Assembly (NCBI RefSeq): GCF_016595505.1
Contig: NZ_JAENIL010000013.1
Coordinates: 1-64,000, forward strand
DNA: 64,000 nt
From: Pelagicoccus mobilis
GTDB taxonomy: Bacteria; Verrucomicrobiota; Verrucomicrobiia; Opitutales; Opitutaceae
Direction: 5' to 3'
The notes below the pieces were generated by a model. That model saw nothing but the letters and a program-made list of their open reading frames with translations. It searched no databases and was not told the DNA's origin. Shown here one piece after another: positions 18,406-27,296 of this stretch; positions within the stretch are counted from its first letter, which is position 1; every line of letters starts with the position of its first letter. Position numbers and translations under genes: made by a program.

Positions 18406-19466
18406 TAGGCGTTGGCGAAGCGGGCGGCGAGTTTCTCGTAGGCGGAGAGGACGCTGGCTTCGGTGGTTTCCCAGTCGATACAGGCGTCGGTGATGGAGAC
18501 GCCGTACTTGAGGTCTTCCTTGGGAGCGGGGAATTTCTGGTTTCCTGCTCCGAGGTTACTCTCGACCATGACACCGATGATGGAGTCGTTGCCGGCTGCG
18601 ATCTGGTCCATGATCTCGTCCCAGACGATCGGCTGGCGGTTGTGGTCCTTGTTGGAGTTGCCGTGGCTGCAGTCGACCATGATAGCTGGAACGAGGCCTG
18701 CCTTGGTGAGATCCGCTTCGCACTTGGCGACGGAGTCAGCGTCGTAGTTCGGGCCGCCGGAGCCGCCGCGGAGGACGACGTGGCAGTTTGGGTTGCCGCT
18801 TGTGGTGACGGCGGATGCTTGCCCGTCGCGGTTGATGCCGAGGAAAGTCTGGGTGCCGCTGGCTGCCTTGATGGCGTTGACCGCTACGCCGACGGTGCCG
18901 TCCATGCCGTTTTTGAATCCGACTGGCATGGAGAGGCCGGAGGCCATTTGGCGGTGGGTTTGGGACTCGGTGGTGCGAGCACCGATGGCGGACCAGGAGA
19001 CGAGGTCCGCTATATATTGTGGCGTGATCGGGTCGAGCAGCTCGGTGGAAGTGGGTAGGCCGAGGTCGATGACCTGACGGAGAAATTCGCGGGCGACGCC
19101 GAGGCCTTTGTTGAGGTTTTCGGAGCCGTCGAGGTCGGGATCCATGATGAGGCCTTTCCAACCGAGTGAAGTACGTGGCTTCTCGAAGTAGACGCGCATG
19201 ACGAGGCAGATGCGGTCCTTGACCTTTTCGCTGAGGGCAGCGAGGCGCTTGGCATACTCGAGGCCAGCCTCGGTGTCGTGGATCGAGCAGGGGCCGATGA
19301 CGACGAGGAGGCGTTTGTCTCCGCCGAAGATGATCTCGTGGATTTCATCGCGGGACCTGGTGATAAACTCAGCTTGGGCTTCCGATTTCGGGTACTCTGA
19401 GATGAGCTGATCGGGGGTAGGGAGCGCAGCGGTGCTGATGACGTTGATGTCGGAGGTTTTCTTCAC
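18405..19466 (-). CDS. aroF: 3-deoxy-7-phosphoheptulonate (DAHP) synthase, class I
   Basis: First enzyme of the shikimate pathway, joining phosphoenolpyruvate and erythrose 4-phosphate. Class I (AroFGH) motifs are clear: VIGPCSIHDTEAGLEYAKRL, then RTTESQTHRQMASGL, then GNPNCHVVLRGG, and MVDCSHGNSNKDH near the C-terminus. I favour a GTG start at 19466 (353 residues, VKKTSDINVIS...) because an AAGG sits 5 bases upstream; the frame remains open to 19538 but those codons fall in a structured leader. Which aromatic amino acid inhibits it cannot be told. The gene symbol stands for the AroF/G/H group. Confidence 0.93.
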   Translation of the reverse strand: MKKTSDINVISTAALPTPDQLISEYPKSEAQAEFITRSRDEIHEIIFGGDKRLLVVIGPCSIHDTEAGLEYAKRLAALSEKVKDRICLVMRVYFEKPRTSLGWKGLIMDPDLDGSENLNKGLGVAREFLRQVIDLGLPTSTELLDPITPQYIADLVSWSAIGARTTESQTHRQMASGLSMPVGFKNGMDGTVGVAVNAIKAASGTQTFLGINRDGQASAVTTSGNPNCHVVLRGGSGGPNYDADSVAKCEADLTKAGLVPAIMVDCSHGNSNKDHNRQPIVWDEIMDQIAAGNDSIIGVMVESNLGAGNQKFPAPKEDLKYGVSITDACIDWETTEASVLSAYEKLAARFANA

Positions 19467-19551
19467 GGTGGGCCTTATTGGTAGAGAGGCGGATAAATTA
19501 CAAATGCGAATTCCCCTAATCGGTGGCAAAAACTTCACTAATTGGGGTTAG

Positions 19552-19632
19552 AAAAAGGCGGACCGCCTACCCCTAAGCGATCCGCCATCTCGTTTTCTTA
19601 GTTACCCCAAATTCTCGCTAGGCGAGAAAGTG
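19552..19632 (-). promoter_or_regulatory. Structured leader with terminator-like hairpin before DAHP synthase
   Basis: On the minus strand, upstream of the DAHP synthase start, there is a 7-bp hairpin TTCTCGC-CTA-GCGAGAA (19612-19628) and then a GC-rich hairpin whose arms GGCGGA and TCCGCC (19557-19586) are followed by TTTTT. Longer flanking arms (AATTTGGGGT near 19603 and ACCCCAATT near 19541) can also pair. No other minus-strand gene lies upstream, so a terminator here is best explained as an attenuator; a short reading frame ending in SNPN-stop overlaps it. Confidence 0.5.
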
Positions 19633-19724
19633 TTTGTTGATGCGGCGTGTTGATGTGCGTATTTTTTTTCCTGTCAATTACTATTTGGCTTGATGGACCG
19701 GTTTTTGGCGGGCCTGTAACTAGC

Positions 19725-20654
19725 ATGCGAACACGGCGTTTTTATAGCTATCAACCTGGATGCGTCTTGCGGGCGAGCGGTCCTGATGCGGCGGAGTTTC
19801 TTCAAGGGCAGTTTTCCAACGACCTGTCGAAAATGGCGGCGGGTGATGTGGTCTACGGACTCTGGCTGGATCGAAAGGGAAAGATCGTGGCGGACAGTTT
19901 TGTTCTGCGCCGGGGGGATGAGGAGTTTTTGCTGGTGAGCTATCATTGCGCGGAGGGGGCGGTTTTCGAGAGATTGGACGCTTATCTAATAATGGAGGAA
20001 GTGGAGTTGGAGGGTTGTTCGAGCTTGAGTTCGGGTGTGGGGGTGTTCGGAGAGATTTCGGCGATAGAGGAGGATTTAGAAGTCGCGATTCCTGAGACGG
20101 GGAAATTCTGCGAGGAGGACGGCGTGATTGCTTTTTGGGGACGTCGGTCAGATGAACCGTGTTTGGAGATTTTGGCGATCGCGACAGAATCGAAGTCCAA
20201 GTTCGAAGGAATTTTGGAGGGCGTTCGATCGGGTGGGGCTGTTGAGTTGGTTGACGATGAGATGGCGGAGATGGCGATCCGGTCGAAGGTACCACGGATC
20301 GGAATTTCGTTTGGGGAACGGGATCTGCCTCAGGAGTTGGGATTGGAAGTGGATGCGGTTTCCTTTAGTAAAGGGTGCTATCTCGGGCAGGAGGTCATGG
20401 CTCGATTGCATGCGATGGGTCGTGTGCGGAAAGCTCTGGCTGTCTTGAGTATTGATGAAACGGTTACGCGAGAGTTTCCGCTCGACTTGGTGGATGCTGG
20501 TGGAAAACGGCAGGGTTCGCTTCGAGAAGTGGTGTATCCGAAGACTGGTGGCGTCGGCTTGGGCGTGCTGAATCTCTCGTTTGTTGAGGGGGATCTTTAT
20601 GTAGGGGAGACGCTTGTGCGCCGCGTCGACACGGAGGAAACCGGTCATGAGTGA
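19725..20654 (+). CDS. ygfZ: YgfZ/GcvT-fold folate-binding protein
   Basis: From the ATG at 19725 the protein has 309 residues. It shows the diagnostic KGCYLGQEV motif (~residue 217) of the YgfZ family, which supports repair or synthesis of certain iron-sulfur enzymes and tRNA modification in a folate-dependent way. N-terminal GPDAAEFLQGQFSNDL also matches the family. An ORF extension to 19647 would add a hydrophobic stretch and is not needed. Its last codons overlap the next gene by 8 bases. Confidence 0.9.
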   Translation: MRTRRFYSYQPGCVLRASGPDAAEFLQGQFSNDLSKMAAGDVVYGLWLDRKGKIVADSFVLRRGDEEFLLVSYHCAEGAVFERLDAYLIMEEVELEGCSSLSSGVGVFGEISAIEEDLEVAIPETGKFCEEDGVIAFWGRRSDEPCLEILAIATESKSKFEGILEGVRSGGAVELVDDEMAEMAIRSKVPRIGISFGERDLPQELGLEVDAVSFSKGCYLGQEVMARLHAMGRVRKALAVLSIDETVTREFPLDLVDAGGKRQGSLREVVYPKTGGVGLGVLNLSFVEGDLYVGETLVRRVDTEETGHE

Positions 20655-20853
20655 ACTTGATCAAGTGACAGCTCTGCTCGTCAATTTCGGGGCGGATGAG
20701 GTTCAGGCGAAGGTGATGGCGGCCCAGTTGCTCAAGCGATCGGAGCAGATTTCAGAGGAAAAGGGAGTCTCCAAGGTCGAGGCTTTAGCTGGCTTGCTGG
20801 AGCTCGTGAAGGCGGGAAGATCAGGCGAAAGCTACGAAAGGCCCGATAAATAG
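20647..20853 (+). CDS. Small conserved-looking protein of unknown function
   Basis: A 68-residue acidic, helix-rich protein (MSELDQVTALLVNFGADE...). The ATG overlaps the ygfZ stop region by 8 bases (ATGAGTGA), so it is probably translationally coupled to ygfZ. No known domain is recognised; sequence is alternately charged and hydrophobic, suggesting a small helical bundle. Confidence 0.65.
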   Translation: MSELDQVTALLVNFGADEVQAKVMAAQLLKRSEQISEEKGVSKVEALAGLLELVKAGRSGESYERPDK

Positions 20854-20979
20854 GGGGAAAAAGGGCTATTTATTGTGTTTTGCCGTCTGTTTTGTTTTGA
20901 CCGTTCTAGTTTGGGCGATTCAGTAATCGTTCGAATCTCTCTCACAGATCTACCCTAACAAAGTATAAAATACCCGAAT

Positions 20980-21294
20980 ATGAATAAATCTGAACTAATT
21001 GCCGAAATCCAAAAGAACCTCGGAGACTCCTCCAAAGCTGAAGCTGAAAAGGCTCTCGCTGCTGTTTTGTCTTCTATCAAGACCGCTGTTAAGAAGGCTG
21101 GTAAGGAAGTTAAGCTCCGCGACAAGGATGCAAAGGACGCAGTTGCGATCCAGCTCGTTGGTTTCGGTACGTTCTCAGTTGGCAAGCGCAACGCTCGCAC
21201 TGGTATCAACCCGCTCACTAAGGAGCCTCTCAAGATCAAGGCTAGCAAGAACGTTAAGTTCAAGGCTGGCGCTGGTTTGAAGGACGTTCTTTAA
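20980..21294 (+). CDS. hup: HU-family DNA-binding protein
   Basis: A 104-residue nucleoid protein. MNKSELIAEIQKNLG is the typical start, VGFGTFSVGKRNARTG is the HU/IHF DNA-binding signature, and KFKAGAGLKDVL is the usual C-terminus. An insertion rich in K and D (RDKDAKDAVAIQ) makes it slightly longer than the 90-residue norm. It binds and bends DNA. Codon use is of the highly expressed type and it has its own promoter region and terminator. Confidence 0.95.
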   Translation: MNKSELIAEIQKNLGDSSKAEAEKALAAVLSSIKTAVKKAGKEVKLRDKDAKDAVAIQLVGFGTFSVGKRNARTGINPLTKEPLKIKASKNVKFKAGAGLKDVL

Positions 21295-21317
21295 TTCTTC
21301 GGAAAAAGAATTTCTTT

Positions 21318-21347
21318 AACCCGCGGCTTAATGCTGCGGGTTTTTTT
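21318..21347 (+). terminator. Rho-independent terminator of the HU gene
   Basis: Inverted repeat AACCCGC...GCGGGTT followed by seven T residues, 24 bases after the HU stop. Confidence 0.9.
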
Positions 21348-21395
21348 GTGCCCATTTCGTGGGCACGTGTTTACTTTTTGAGTGTGGTATTGGAA

Positions 21396-22277
21396 CTATC
21401 CGAAGAGGATCTCGAAGTTCCGGAAATAGGCGAGTACTTGCTCTTCCAATACTAGGGTGTAGAGGAGCGCCCCGCCTGCGAGCATGGGGCCAAAGGGGAT
21501 TTGGCGGCCCATCATGGCTTCTTCGTCCTGAGGTGTTTCCTGTGGCCGCGCTTTTTTAATGATGGTCCAGATGACGAGACCGATGCAGCCGAGGGTCGCT
21601 CCGCCAAAAATTGAGAATATGGCTCCTTGCCAGCCGAGGAAGGCTCCGATGCCGCCAAGCAGTTTCACGTCGCCAAATCCCATGGCTTCCTTTTTCAGGA
21701 CGGTTTCGGCGATGAGGGCTATCCAAAGGATGGTGCCAGAGCCGATCAGGAGTCCGAGGATGGATTGGAGTGCGGCGTTGATACTTGATTGAGCGAAGTC
21801 GCTCCGTGCGAATCCGTGTAGTTCAGGAATCAATACGGACACCGCGAATCCTATGATGGCGAGACCGATTGAGAAGCGGTCTGGGATTTCCATGTGATCG
21901 AAGTCGATGAATGTCGCGCAGACGAGCATGGCAGCGAAAAGCATGATGCAAAGCGCTTTGAGGGGATCATGCGCGATCCATGCTCCGGTGAAGAGCAGGC
22001 CAGTGAGAGCTTCGATAAATGGGTAGCGGAAACTGTAGCTGCTGCCACAGCATCGTGCTTTGCCACGGAGAATGAACCAGCTAAGGATGGGGAGATTGTC
22101 GAACCACTTGATTGGTTGACCGCAGGCGCAGGTGGAGCCTGGGGTGACAACCGATTTACCGGCGGGTATTCGATAGATGCATACGTTGAGGAAACTGCCG
22201 ACGATGGCACCCATGGCAAACGCGAACGTGGGGAGGAACCACGGGAATTCTTGTTCGATGAATTGAAGGGTATCCAT
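21396..22277 (-). CDS. pilD: Type IV prepilin peptidase / N-methyltransferase
   Basis: A 293-residue membrane aspartyl protease that cleaves type IV pilin or type II pseudopilin leaders and methylates the new N-terminus. The N-terminal domain has MGAIVGSFLNVCIYRIP and a four-cysteine zinc site (CACGQ ... CCGSSYSFRYP). The catalytic aspartates lie in FIDFDHMEIPD (~residue 127) and MGFGDVKLLGGIGAFLGW (~197). Eight or so hydrophobic helices. No pilus genes are adjacent; it is followed upstream by aroE 12 bases away on the same strand, so the two may be cotranscribed. Confidence 0.93.
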   Translation of the reverse strand: MDTLQFIEQEFPWFLPTFAFAMGAIVGSFLNVCIYRIPAGKSVVTPGSTCACGQPIKWFDNLPILSWFILRGKARCCGSSYSFRYPFIEALTGLLFTGAWIAHDPLKALCIMLFAAMLVCATFIDFDHMEIPDRFSIGLAIIGFAVSVLIPELHGFARSDFAQSSINAALQSILGLLIGSGTILWIALIAETVLKKEAMGFGDVKLLGGIGAFLGWQGAIFSIFGGATLGCIGLVIWTIIKKARPQETPQDEEAMMGRQIPFGPMLAGGALLYTLVLEEQVLAYFRNFEILFG

Positions 22278-22289
22278 TTTGGGGACGGC

Positions 22290-23216
22290 TTAGGCCATGG
22301 CTTGTTCAGCGGCCTTTTGCATGGTTTCGGCTGGGGCGTCGGTCTCGGTCCAGATGGAAAGGGATTTGGCTCCTTGGTGGACGAGCATGGAGAGGCCGTT
22401 TGCGACGATGCCGCCATTTTGCGAAACGAGGTTCATCAAGCGGGTGGTGGGCGGGTTGTAGATCATGTCGTAGCAGCAAGCGTTGAGAGGGAGTTTGTCC
22501 TCTGGTATCGGCGTTGGGTCGTCTTGCTTGAGACCGAGGGAGGTCGCGTTGACGAGTAGGCAGCCTGCTGGAAGCGTGTCGATGTCTTGTGGGCTGAGCG
22601 GGTGCAGGGGGATGTTTGCTGCGGCGGCGATGGGTTGGAGCTCTGAGACGAGTTTTCCGAGTCGCTCTTGATTGCGGTTGACGATGGTCAGGGATTGGCA
22701 GCGGGACTGGAGGGCTTGGATGGCGGCGGCTCTGGCGGCGCCGCCGGCTCCGAGGAGCACTAAGTCCGAGTTTTGTATTTCTCGTTGCAGTTCTCGTTCG
22801 ATCCCTTGGGCGAGGCCGTAGCCGTCAGTGTTGTAGCCAGCCCAGCCGTCGTCTAGTCGGCGAAGTGTGTTAACGGCTCCGATAGGTTGGGCCTCGGGGT
22901 CGATCTGTGACACGGCGGGAAAGGCGATTTCCTTATGCGGGACGGTTAGGTTCAGGCCTTGGAATCCTTTGGCGTGAAAGAGGGGGAGGCTTTCGAGTAG
23001 TTGTTCGGGGGCGATCTCGAAGCGGAAGTATTTCCAGGCGCTTAGCTGGGGATGCTTGGCGGCGAGCTCTGCGAGAGCTGCGTTGTGCATCTGTGGGCTG
23101 ATTGAGTGGCGTACTGGTTGTCCAAGTACGGCGAGGCTGGTGCCTTGAAACTGCCAATCGTGCAGGTCTTCTAGTGTGTAGGTGTGGTCGGCGGAGTAGC
23201 TGAGCATCGGGCTCAT
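22290..23216 (-). CDS. aroE: Shikimate dehydrogenase
   Basis: A 308-residue NADP-dependent enzyme reducing 3-dehydroshikimate to shikimate. Seen motifs: GQPVRHSISPQMHNAAL (shikimate-binding serines), NLTVPHKE with the catalytic lysine, GYNTDGYGL with the catalytic aspartate, and the nucleotide loop LLGAGGAARAAA. The first ~25 residues (before GTSLAVLGQPV) are longer than in most AroE proteins. It precedes the prepilin peptidase gene on the same strand with 12 bases between. DAHP synthase of the same pathway lies 3 kb away in a separate unit. Confidence 0.93.
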   Translation of the reverse strand: MSPMLSYSADHTYTLEDLHDWQFQGTSLAVLGQPVRHSISPQMHNAALAELAAKHPQLSAWKYFRFEIAPEQLLESLPLFHAKGFQGLNLTVPHKEIAFPAVSQIDPEAQPIGAVNTLRRLDDGWAGYNTDGYGLAQGIERELQREIQNSDLVLLGAGGAARAAAIQALQSRCQSLTIVNRNQERLGKLVSELQPIAAAANIPLHPLSPQDIDTLPAGCLLVNATSLGLKQDDPTPIPEDKLPLNACCYDMIYNPPTTRLMNLVSQNGGIVANGLSMLVHQGAKSLSIWTETDAPAETMQKAAEQAMA

Positions 23217-23252
23217 CGTTGCGGACGAGCTAGCTCTAGCGAGAAAAAACTG

Positions 23253-24152
23253 CTACTTGGTTTCGCCGCTGGGCTGCTTGATGTGAGCGTCCTGGAACTC
23301 TTTGATAAAGCTGGAGAAGAGTCGTGACATGCTTTCTTCGCCGACCGCTGAGTAGTGGTTGGCTAAGTTTCTACAGCATCGGGAGAGCACTTCGCGGACA
23401 GGGGCGGGGGCGAGGTTGCCCAGTTGGGAAATGGAGAGGTAGCCGCTGGAGTAGTCGAGAAGCTGGCCCGGGGCGATGAAGCGTCCGCGTTTGAACGGGT
23501 CGATGTAGAATGGGAGGTCTTCTTCGAAGGAACCTACAAGAAAATGCCCAGGGTAAGCGATGGGGTCTAGCTCCGCTCCGAGGCGTTGGGCCACGAGGAG
23601 GTAGAGAATGGAAAGGGAGATGGGGATTCCTTTTTTGGTTTCGAGCAGGCGGTTGAGGAAGCTGTTGTCCGGTTGCTCGTAGTCCTCGACGTTTCCGCGG
23701 AAGCCGAGCTCGTGGAAGAGCACGCGATTTATGATCACGCAGCGTTCGCGGGGGGATATCGGTTTGGCGATGAGTTCGCGGCAGCGTTCGGCGATGGCGT
23801 CGAGGGCGGTGCAGATGTCGCCCGCTCTGGCCTCTGGGTAGGCGACTCGGCAGAGCATGATGGCTCCGGTTTCCAGCTCGTAGTTTTGGGAGCGGATAAA
23901 TTTTCGAAACTCTTCGCTAGGGTTGGCATTTTCCACGGCTCGCAGGACGCGTTTGGCGTGGATGGCTAGCATGCGGTTGGTTCCGTTGACGATTTCTTCT
24001 AGAAATGCGGTCGCGGCCGGCCCGATTCTGGAGAGCTCTTGTACGATGGCCTTTTGGACGAGAGGGCTGGGGTCGTCGAGCAAGCCGCGCAGGGCTTCCT
24101 GTTTCTCGTCTGTCAGGTCTATCGGTGCCACAACAACTAGTGTGGCGAGCAC
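23253..24152 (-). CDS. SirB1-type transglutaminase-like protein
   Basis: A 299-residue protein. The N-terminal ~90 residues are helical and look HEAT-like (LLDDPSPLVQKAIVQELSRI). The remainder matches the SirB1/transglutaminase-like family: RCVIINRVLFHELGFRGN, then NSFLNRLLETKKGIPISLSI, and YPGHFLVGSF with the conserved histidine. The cysteine expected in active transglutaminases is not seen at the usual place, as in other SirB1 members. Cellular role unresolved. The start may be GTG at 24152 or a GTG seven codons later. Confidence 0.8.
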   Translation of the reverse strand: MLATLVVVAPIDLTDEKQEALRGLLDDPSPLVQKAIVQELSRIGPAATAFLEEIVNGTNRMLAIHAKRVLRAVENANPSEEFRKFIRSQNYELETGAIMLCRVAYPEARAGDICTALDAIAERCRELIAKPISPRERCVIINRVLFHELGFRGNVEDYEQPDNSFLNRLLETKKGIPISLSILYLLVAQRLGAELDPIAYPGHFLVGSFEEDLPFYIDPFKRGRFIAPGQLLDYSSGYLSISQLGNLAPAPVREVLSRCCRNLANHYSAVGEESMSRLFSSFIKEFQDAHIKQPSGETK

Positions 24153-24433
24153 GCCTCTGATAGCAACTTGTTAGGGGCTTAAAGTTTGGATTTCTTTTGG
24201 GGGCTATTAGAAACGGCGCTCGGAGGGTGGATACGCGGCGCGGTGGGAGTCGGTTTTCCCAGATGGAGATAGGGCTAAGACCTTGGCTGGAGGTAATCCT
24301 TTGGAGGGGGGCTTGTTAAAAAAGCGAGAATTCGGAAGAATCCATTTAAGATAATGTCGTAGACGGCGATAGACGTTGTGGGGATCTCTGAGTTTCCCTG
24401 ACCAGAAAGGATTCTGATTAAATCACAACGAGC

Positions 24434-24643
24434 ATGGAACAGCTCTATCCAAGAAACATTTTAGAACGGCACTATCCGGTACTGCGTGAACAGCGGGAAA
24501 GGGAAGAGCGTGCGGAAGAGGAAGAGGAGGCGCAGCGTCGGGCTGAGGATCTTTTCTTTCTCGAGTCGCATGGGGCCGCTTTGCATGAAAACGATCCGCT
24601 AAGGGGTGGGTCTGTAGGTCGTAGGCTCAATACTATCGCCTAG
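24434..24643 (+). CDS. Small charged coiled-coil-like protein
   Basis: A possible 69-residue protein with a continuous run of E, R and A residues (EEEEEAQRRAEDLFFLESHG) predicting one long helix. It sits alone between two minus-strand genes, starts with ATG and has no strong Shine-Dalgarno. No family is recognised. Could be real or chance. Confidence 0.45.
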   Translation: MEQLYPRNILERHYPVLREQREREERAEEEEEAQRRAEDLFFLESHGAALHENDPLRGGSVGRRLNTIA

Positions 24644-24656
24644 GGGATCGAAAACC

Positions 24657-25043
24657 TTAGGATTGTTTTTCGAGTCCTGCTTGGACTGTGGCGATGAGCT
24701 CGCCAGCGGAGAAGGGTTTAGGGATGAGGCCGGCGACTTCGCGGCTGCCGAGCCGTTCTTTTATTTCCTCCCCGAAGATGCCGCTCATGGCAAAAACGGA
24801 GAGGTCGGGAGAGATGGCCCGCAGCTTGTCGTAGAGGTCTTCGCCGAAGGAATCTTCGAGATTCATGTCTAGCATGCAGCCAACGATGCTGTCTTTGTGG
24901 GTGGAGAGTATCTGGACGGCGCTGCGAGCGTCTGCGGCTTCGAAGGTTTTGAAGTCGATGGTGCCAAGGATGGCTTGGAGGACCGCTCTGATTCCCTCTT
25001 CGTCGTCGACGATTAAAATGGCTCCCTTCTCTGCTGATTGCAT
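24657..25043 (-). CDS. Single-domain response regulator
   Basis: A 128-residue stand-alone CheY-like receiver. ILIVDDEEGIRAVL contains the acidic pocket, MLDMNLED the phosphorylated aspartate (~residue 58), and LIPKPFSAGEL the conserved lysine near the C-terminus. No output domain and no partner kinase nearby, so it probably works in a phosphorelay or by protein contact. Confidence 0.92.
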   Translation of the reverse strand: MQSAEKGAILIVDDEEGIRAVLQAILGTIDFKTFEAADARSAVQILSTHKDSIVGCMLDMNLEDSFGEDLYDKLRAISPDLSVFAMSGIFGEEIKERLGSREVAGLIPKPFSAGELIATVQAGLEKQS

Positions 25044-25267
25044 ATAGTCTTTGTTCGGTTAAAAACTCGTTAAGTAAAGCCTTTGCGGCGGAAATCGGGC
25101 AATTCACTAGTTTTCTTGCCCGGAGCACAGTGCTTGCCCTGATGTCACCACATGCTGAATACGGTTGTTTCGTTTTGCTGCTGACTCGTCTTCTGAGGGG
25201 GCTTTGTGTTGAGGAGGGTGATAGTTTGGTTGCGTTCGCCTGTTTGGGCTGCGATTGCTTGCTTCGA

Positions 25268-25942
25268 ATGAAGCCTTCTCGAGTCCAACTTTTAATCCTA
25301 TTCGCTCTTCTGTTTGCGGGAGGGCTGGTCCTGGTTTTGGCTTGGCCGTATCGCGATCAATTGACGCGTGAAAGTCTGGAGGCCCTGATCGAGGGGGTCG
25401 CGGCGATGGGGCCATGGGTCTTTTTCGGGCTGATGGCGGTGCTTCCTTTGTTTTGGATGCCCGCTTCCCCGTTTCTGTTTTTGGCCCCTGTGTTTGGCTT
25501 GCAAACGGCGGTATTGGGATCGGCTTGCGCTCTGAGTGTGAACCTTCTGATCGCCTGGTTTGTATCCGGGAAGTGGTTTCGGCCTTTGTTTGTGCGGATC
25601 GTTTCGCGATTCGGATATTCCGTGCCCGAGGTATCCAGCAAAAGCATGGTTGGGGTGGCGGTGTTGTTGAGGATTACGCCGGGGGTGCCGTTCCCGTTGC
25701 AGAACTATCTTCTGGGACTGGCTCGCATGCCTTTGCCAAAGTATTTGGGAGTTTCATTGCCTATCGTATGGGCGACATCGGCGAGCATCATTGTTTTGGG
25801 CGAATCGGTGCTGACTGGAAATGTGCAGTTGGCTTTGATCGCGATCGCGGCGGCGATTTGCGTGGCTTTTGCACTGAAGTACTGGAGAGGGCGTCTTCAG
25901 GCGAAATCGATAATGGAGGAAGGTCTGGAGAATGGCTCTTGA
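25268..25942 (+). CDS. TVP38/TMEM64-type (VTT domain) membrane protein
   Basis: From the ATG at 25268 the protein has 224 residues. Hydrophobic helices alternate with the VTT-type motif (PASPFLFLAPVFGL, then RITPGVPFPLQNYLLGLARM), as in DedA/TVP38 family membrane proteins thought to move lipids or small solutes. The frame extends upstream to 25130 but that stretch lacks support. Its last 11 bases overlap the xseA start, implying coupled translation. Confidence 0.85.
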   Translation: MKPSRVQLLILFALLFAGGLVLVLAWPYRDQLTRESLEALIEGVAAMGPWVFFGLMAVLPLFWMPASPFLFLAPVFGLQTAVLGSACALSVNLLIAWFVSGKWFRPLFVRIVSRFGYSVPEVSSKSMVGVAVLLRITPGVPFPLQNYLLGLARMPLPKYLGVSLPIVWATSASIIVLGESVLTGNVQLALIAIAAAICVAFALKYWRGRLQAKSIMEEGLENGS

Positions 25943-27296
25943 GGATTTGTTTGACGACGTTCCCAAGGTAACGGTCACCCAGTATACGGCGGCGATAAAG
26001 AAGACCTTGGAGAAGCGGATTCCCCCTGCGTGGGTGATGGGGGAAATCTCGAATTTGAGGGCTCAATCATCGGGACATCTGTACTTTTCCTTGAAGGATG
26101 CGGGGGCTCAGGTTCCGGCGGTGATGTTTCGCGGGCAGGCGTCTCGTTTGAGGTTCAAGCCGCGTGATGGGATGCAGGTTCTAGCGTTTGGAGAAATCAG
26201 CGTTTACGAACCGCACGGACGATACCAGTTGATCGTTCGCGAGTTGGAGGAAAGCGGAGAGGGAAGGCTGTACCGTGAGTTTGAGCGATTGAAGCGAAAG
26301 CTGGCAGGAGAAGGACTTTTCGAACAAGAGAGCAAAAAGCCGTTTCCTGTTTTGCCTTTGAAGGTGGCGATTGTGACGTCCCCCACGGGGGCGGCTTTGC
26401 AGGATTTCGTGCGGATATTGAAGCGGCGTTCTTGGGGAGGGACTCTGCATGTGTATCCGGTGAAGGTTCAGGGGGCAGGATCGGCAGAGGAGATTGAAGC
26501 GGCGATTCGCTACGCTAACGAATTGGGCGGCTATGATCTTATTGTTATTTCACGAGGTGGAGGGAGCATTGAGGATCTTTGGTCCTTCAATGAAGAGAGG
26601 GTTGCTCGTGCGGTATTTGAAAGTGTGATACCGGTTGTTTCAGGGGTCGGCCACGAGATCGACTTTACGCTTGGGGACTTTGCGGCTGACGTGCGAGCGG
26701 AAACGCCGTCCGGCGCGGCGGAGATGATCAGCACTGCGTATATCGAGACGGTCGATCGCTTGGAGTTGGCTCGATCCGAACTAGAGGATTTGGCGGCAGA
26801 GAGGTTAGAGCAGCTTCGGAACGACTTGGATCGGAAAAGGCTGGGGCTTAAATCGGCCTCACCTGTTGGAGCTCTTGAACGATCGTTTTTACGTATCGAC
26901 GAACTGGGTACTCGCTTTGAGGGGGCTTATCGGTCTGCGGTTTTTAGCAAAAGAGATCGGTTCCGCTCGCTGGAAAGGCGGGTGCTTGCCCATGACGTTT
27001 CCCAAGCTTTGGGACAATGGCGGGAACGCTTGGATCGGCTTGAGCGTCGACTCGACCGAAGTTTGGTGGAAAAGGCGGGAGCCTTGCGAGCTCGACTGGA
27101 CGTGCTGGGCGCGACCTTGGGAGCGTTGAGTCCACGGGCGACTTTGGAGCGCGGCTACGCAATCTTAGAGAACGAGGCTGGCCAACCGATCACGGGGGTG
27201 GCTGCGGTCGAGCAAGGCGCTGGGGTGCGGGCTGCCTTGAGCGATGGCGCTCTCGACTTGAGAGTGGAGAAGGTGAGGCGCCAGGAGGAGGTCTAG
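25932..27296 (+). CDS. xseA: Exodeoxyribonuclease VII large subunit
   Basis: A 454-residue subunit of the single-strand-specific exonuclease VII. An N-terminal OB-fold (VMGEISNLRAQSSGHLYFSL) precedes the catalytic region (VAIVTSPTGAALQDFVRIL, VISRGGGSIEDLWSFNEE, and SGVGHEIDFTLGDFAADVRA), then a long helical segment and the closing LERGYAIL motif. XseB, the small subunit, is not adjacent: the next gene is convergent. The start overlaps the VTT gene. Confidence 0.95.
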   Translation: MALEDLFDDVPKVTVTQYTAAIKKTLEKRIPPAWVMGEISNLRAQSSGHLYFSLKDAGAQVPAVMFRGQASRLRFKPRDGMQVLAFGEISVYEPHGRYQLIVRELEESGEGRLYREFERLKRKLAGEGLFEQESKKPFPVLPLKVAIVTSPTGAALQDFVRILKRRSWGGTLHVYPVKVQGAGSAEEIEAAIRYANELGGYDLIVISRGGGSIEDLWSFNEERVARAVFESVIPVVSGVGHEIDFTLGDFAADVRAETPSGAAEMISTAYIETVDRLELARSELEDLAAERLEQLRNDLDRKRLGLKSASPVGALERSFLRIDELGTRFEGAYRSAVFSKRDRFRSLERRVLAHDVSQALGQWRERLDRLERRLDRSLVEKAGALRARLDVLGATLGALSPRATLERGYAILENEAGQPITGVAAVEQGAGVRAALSDGALDLRVEKVRRQEEV

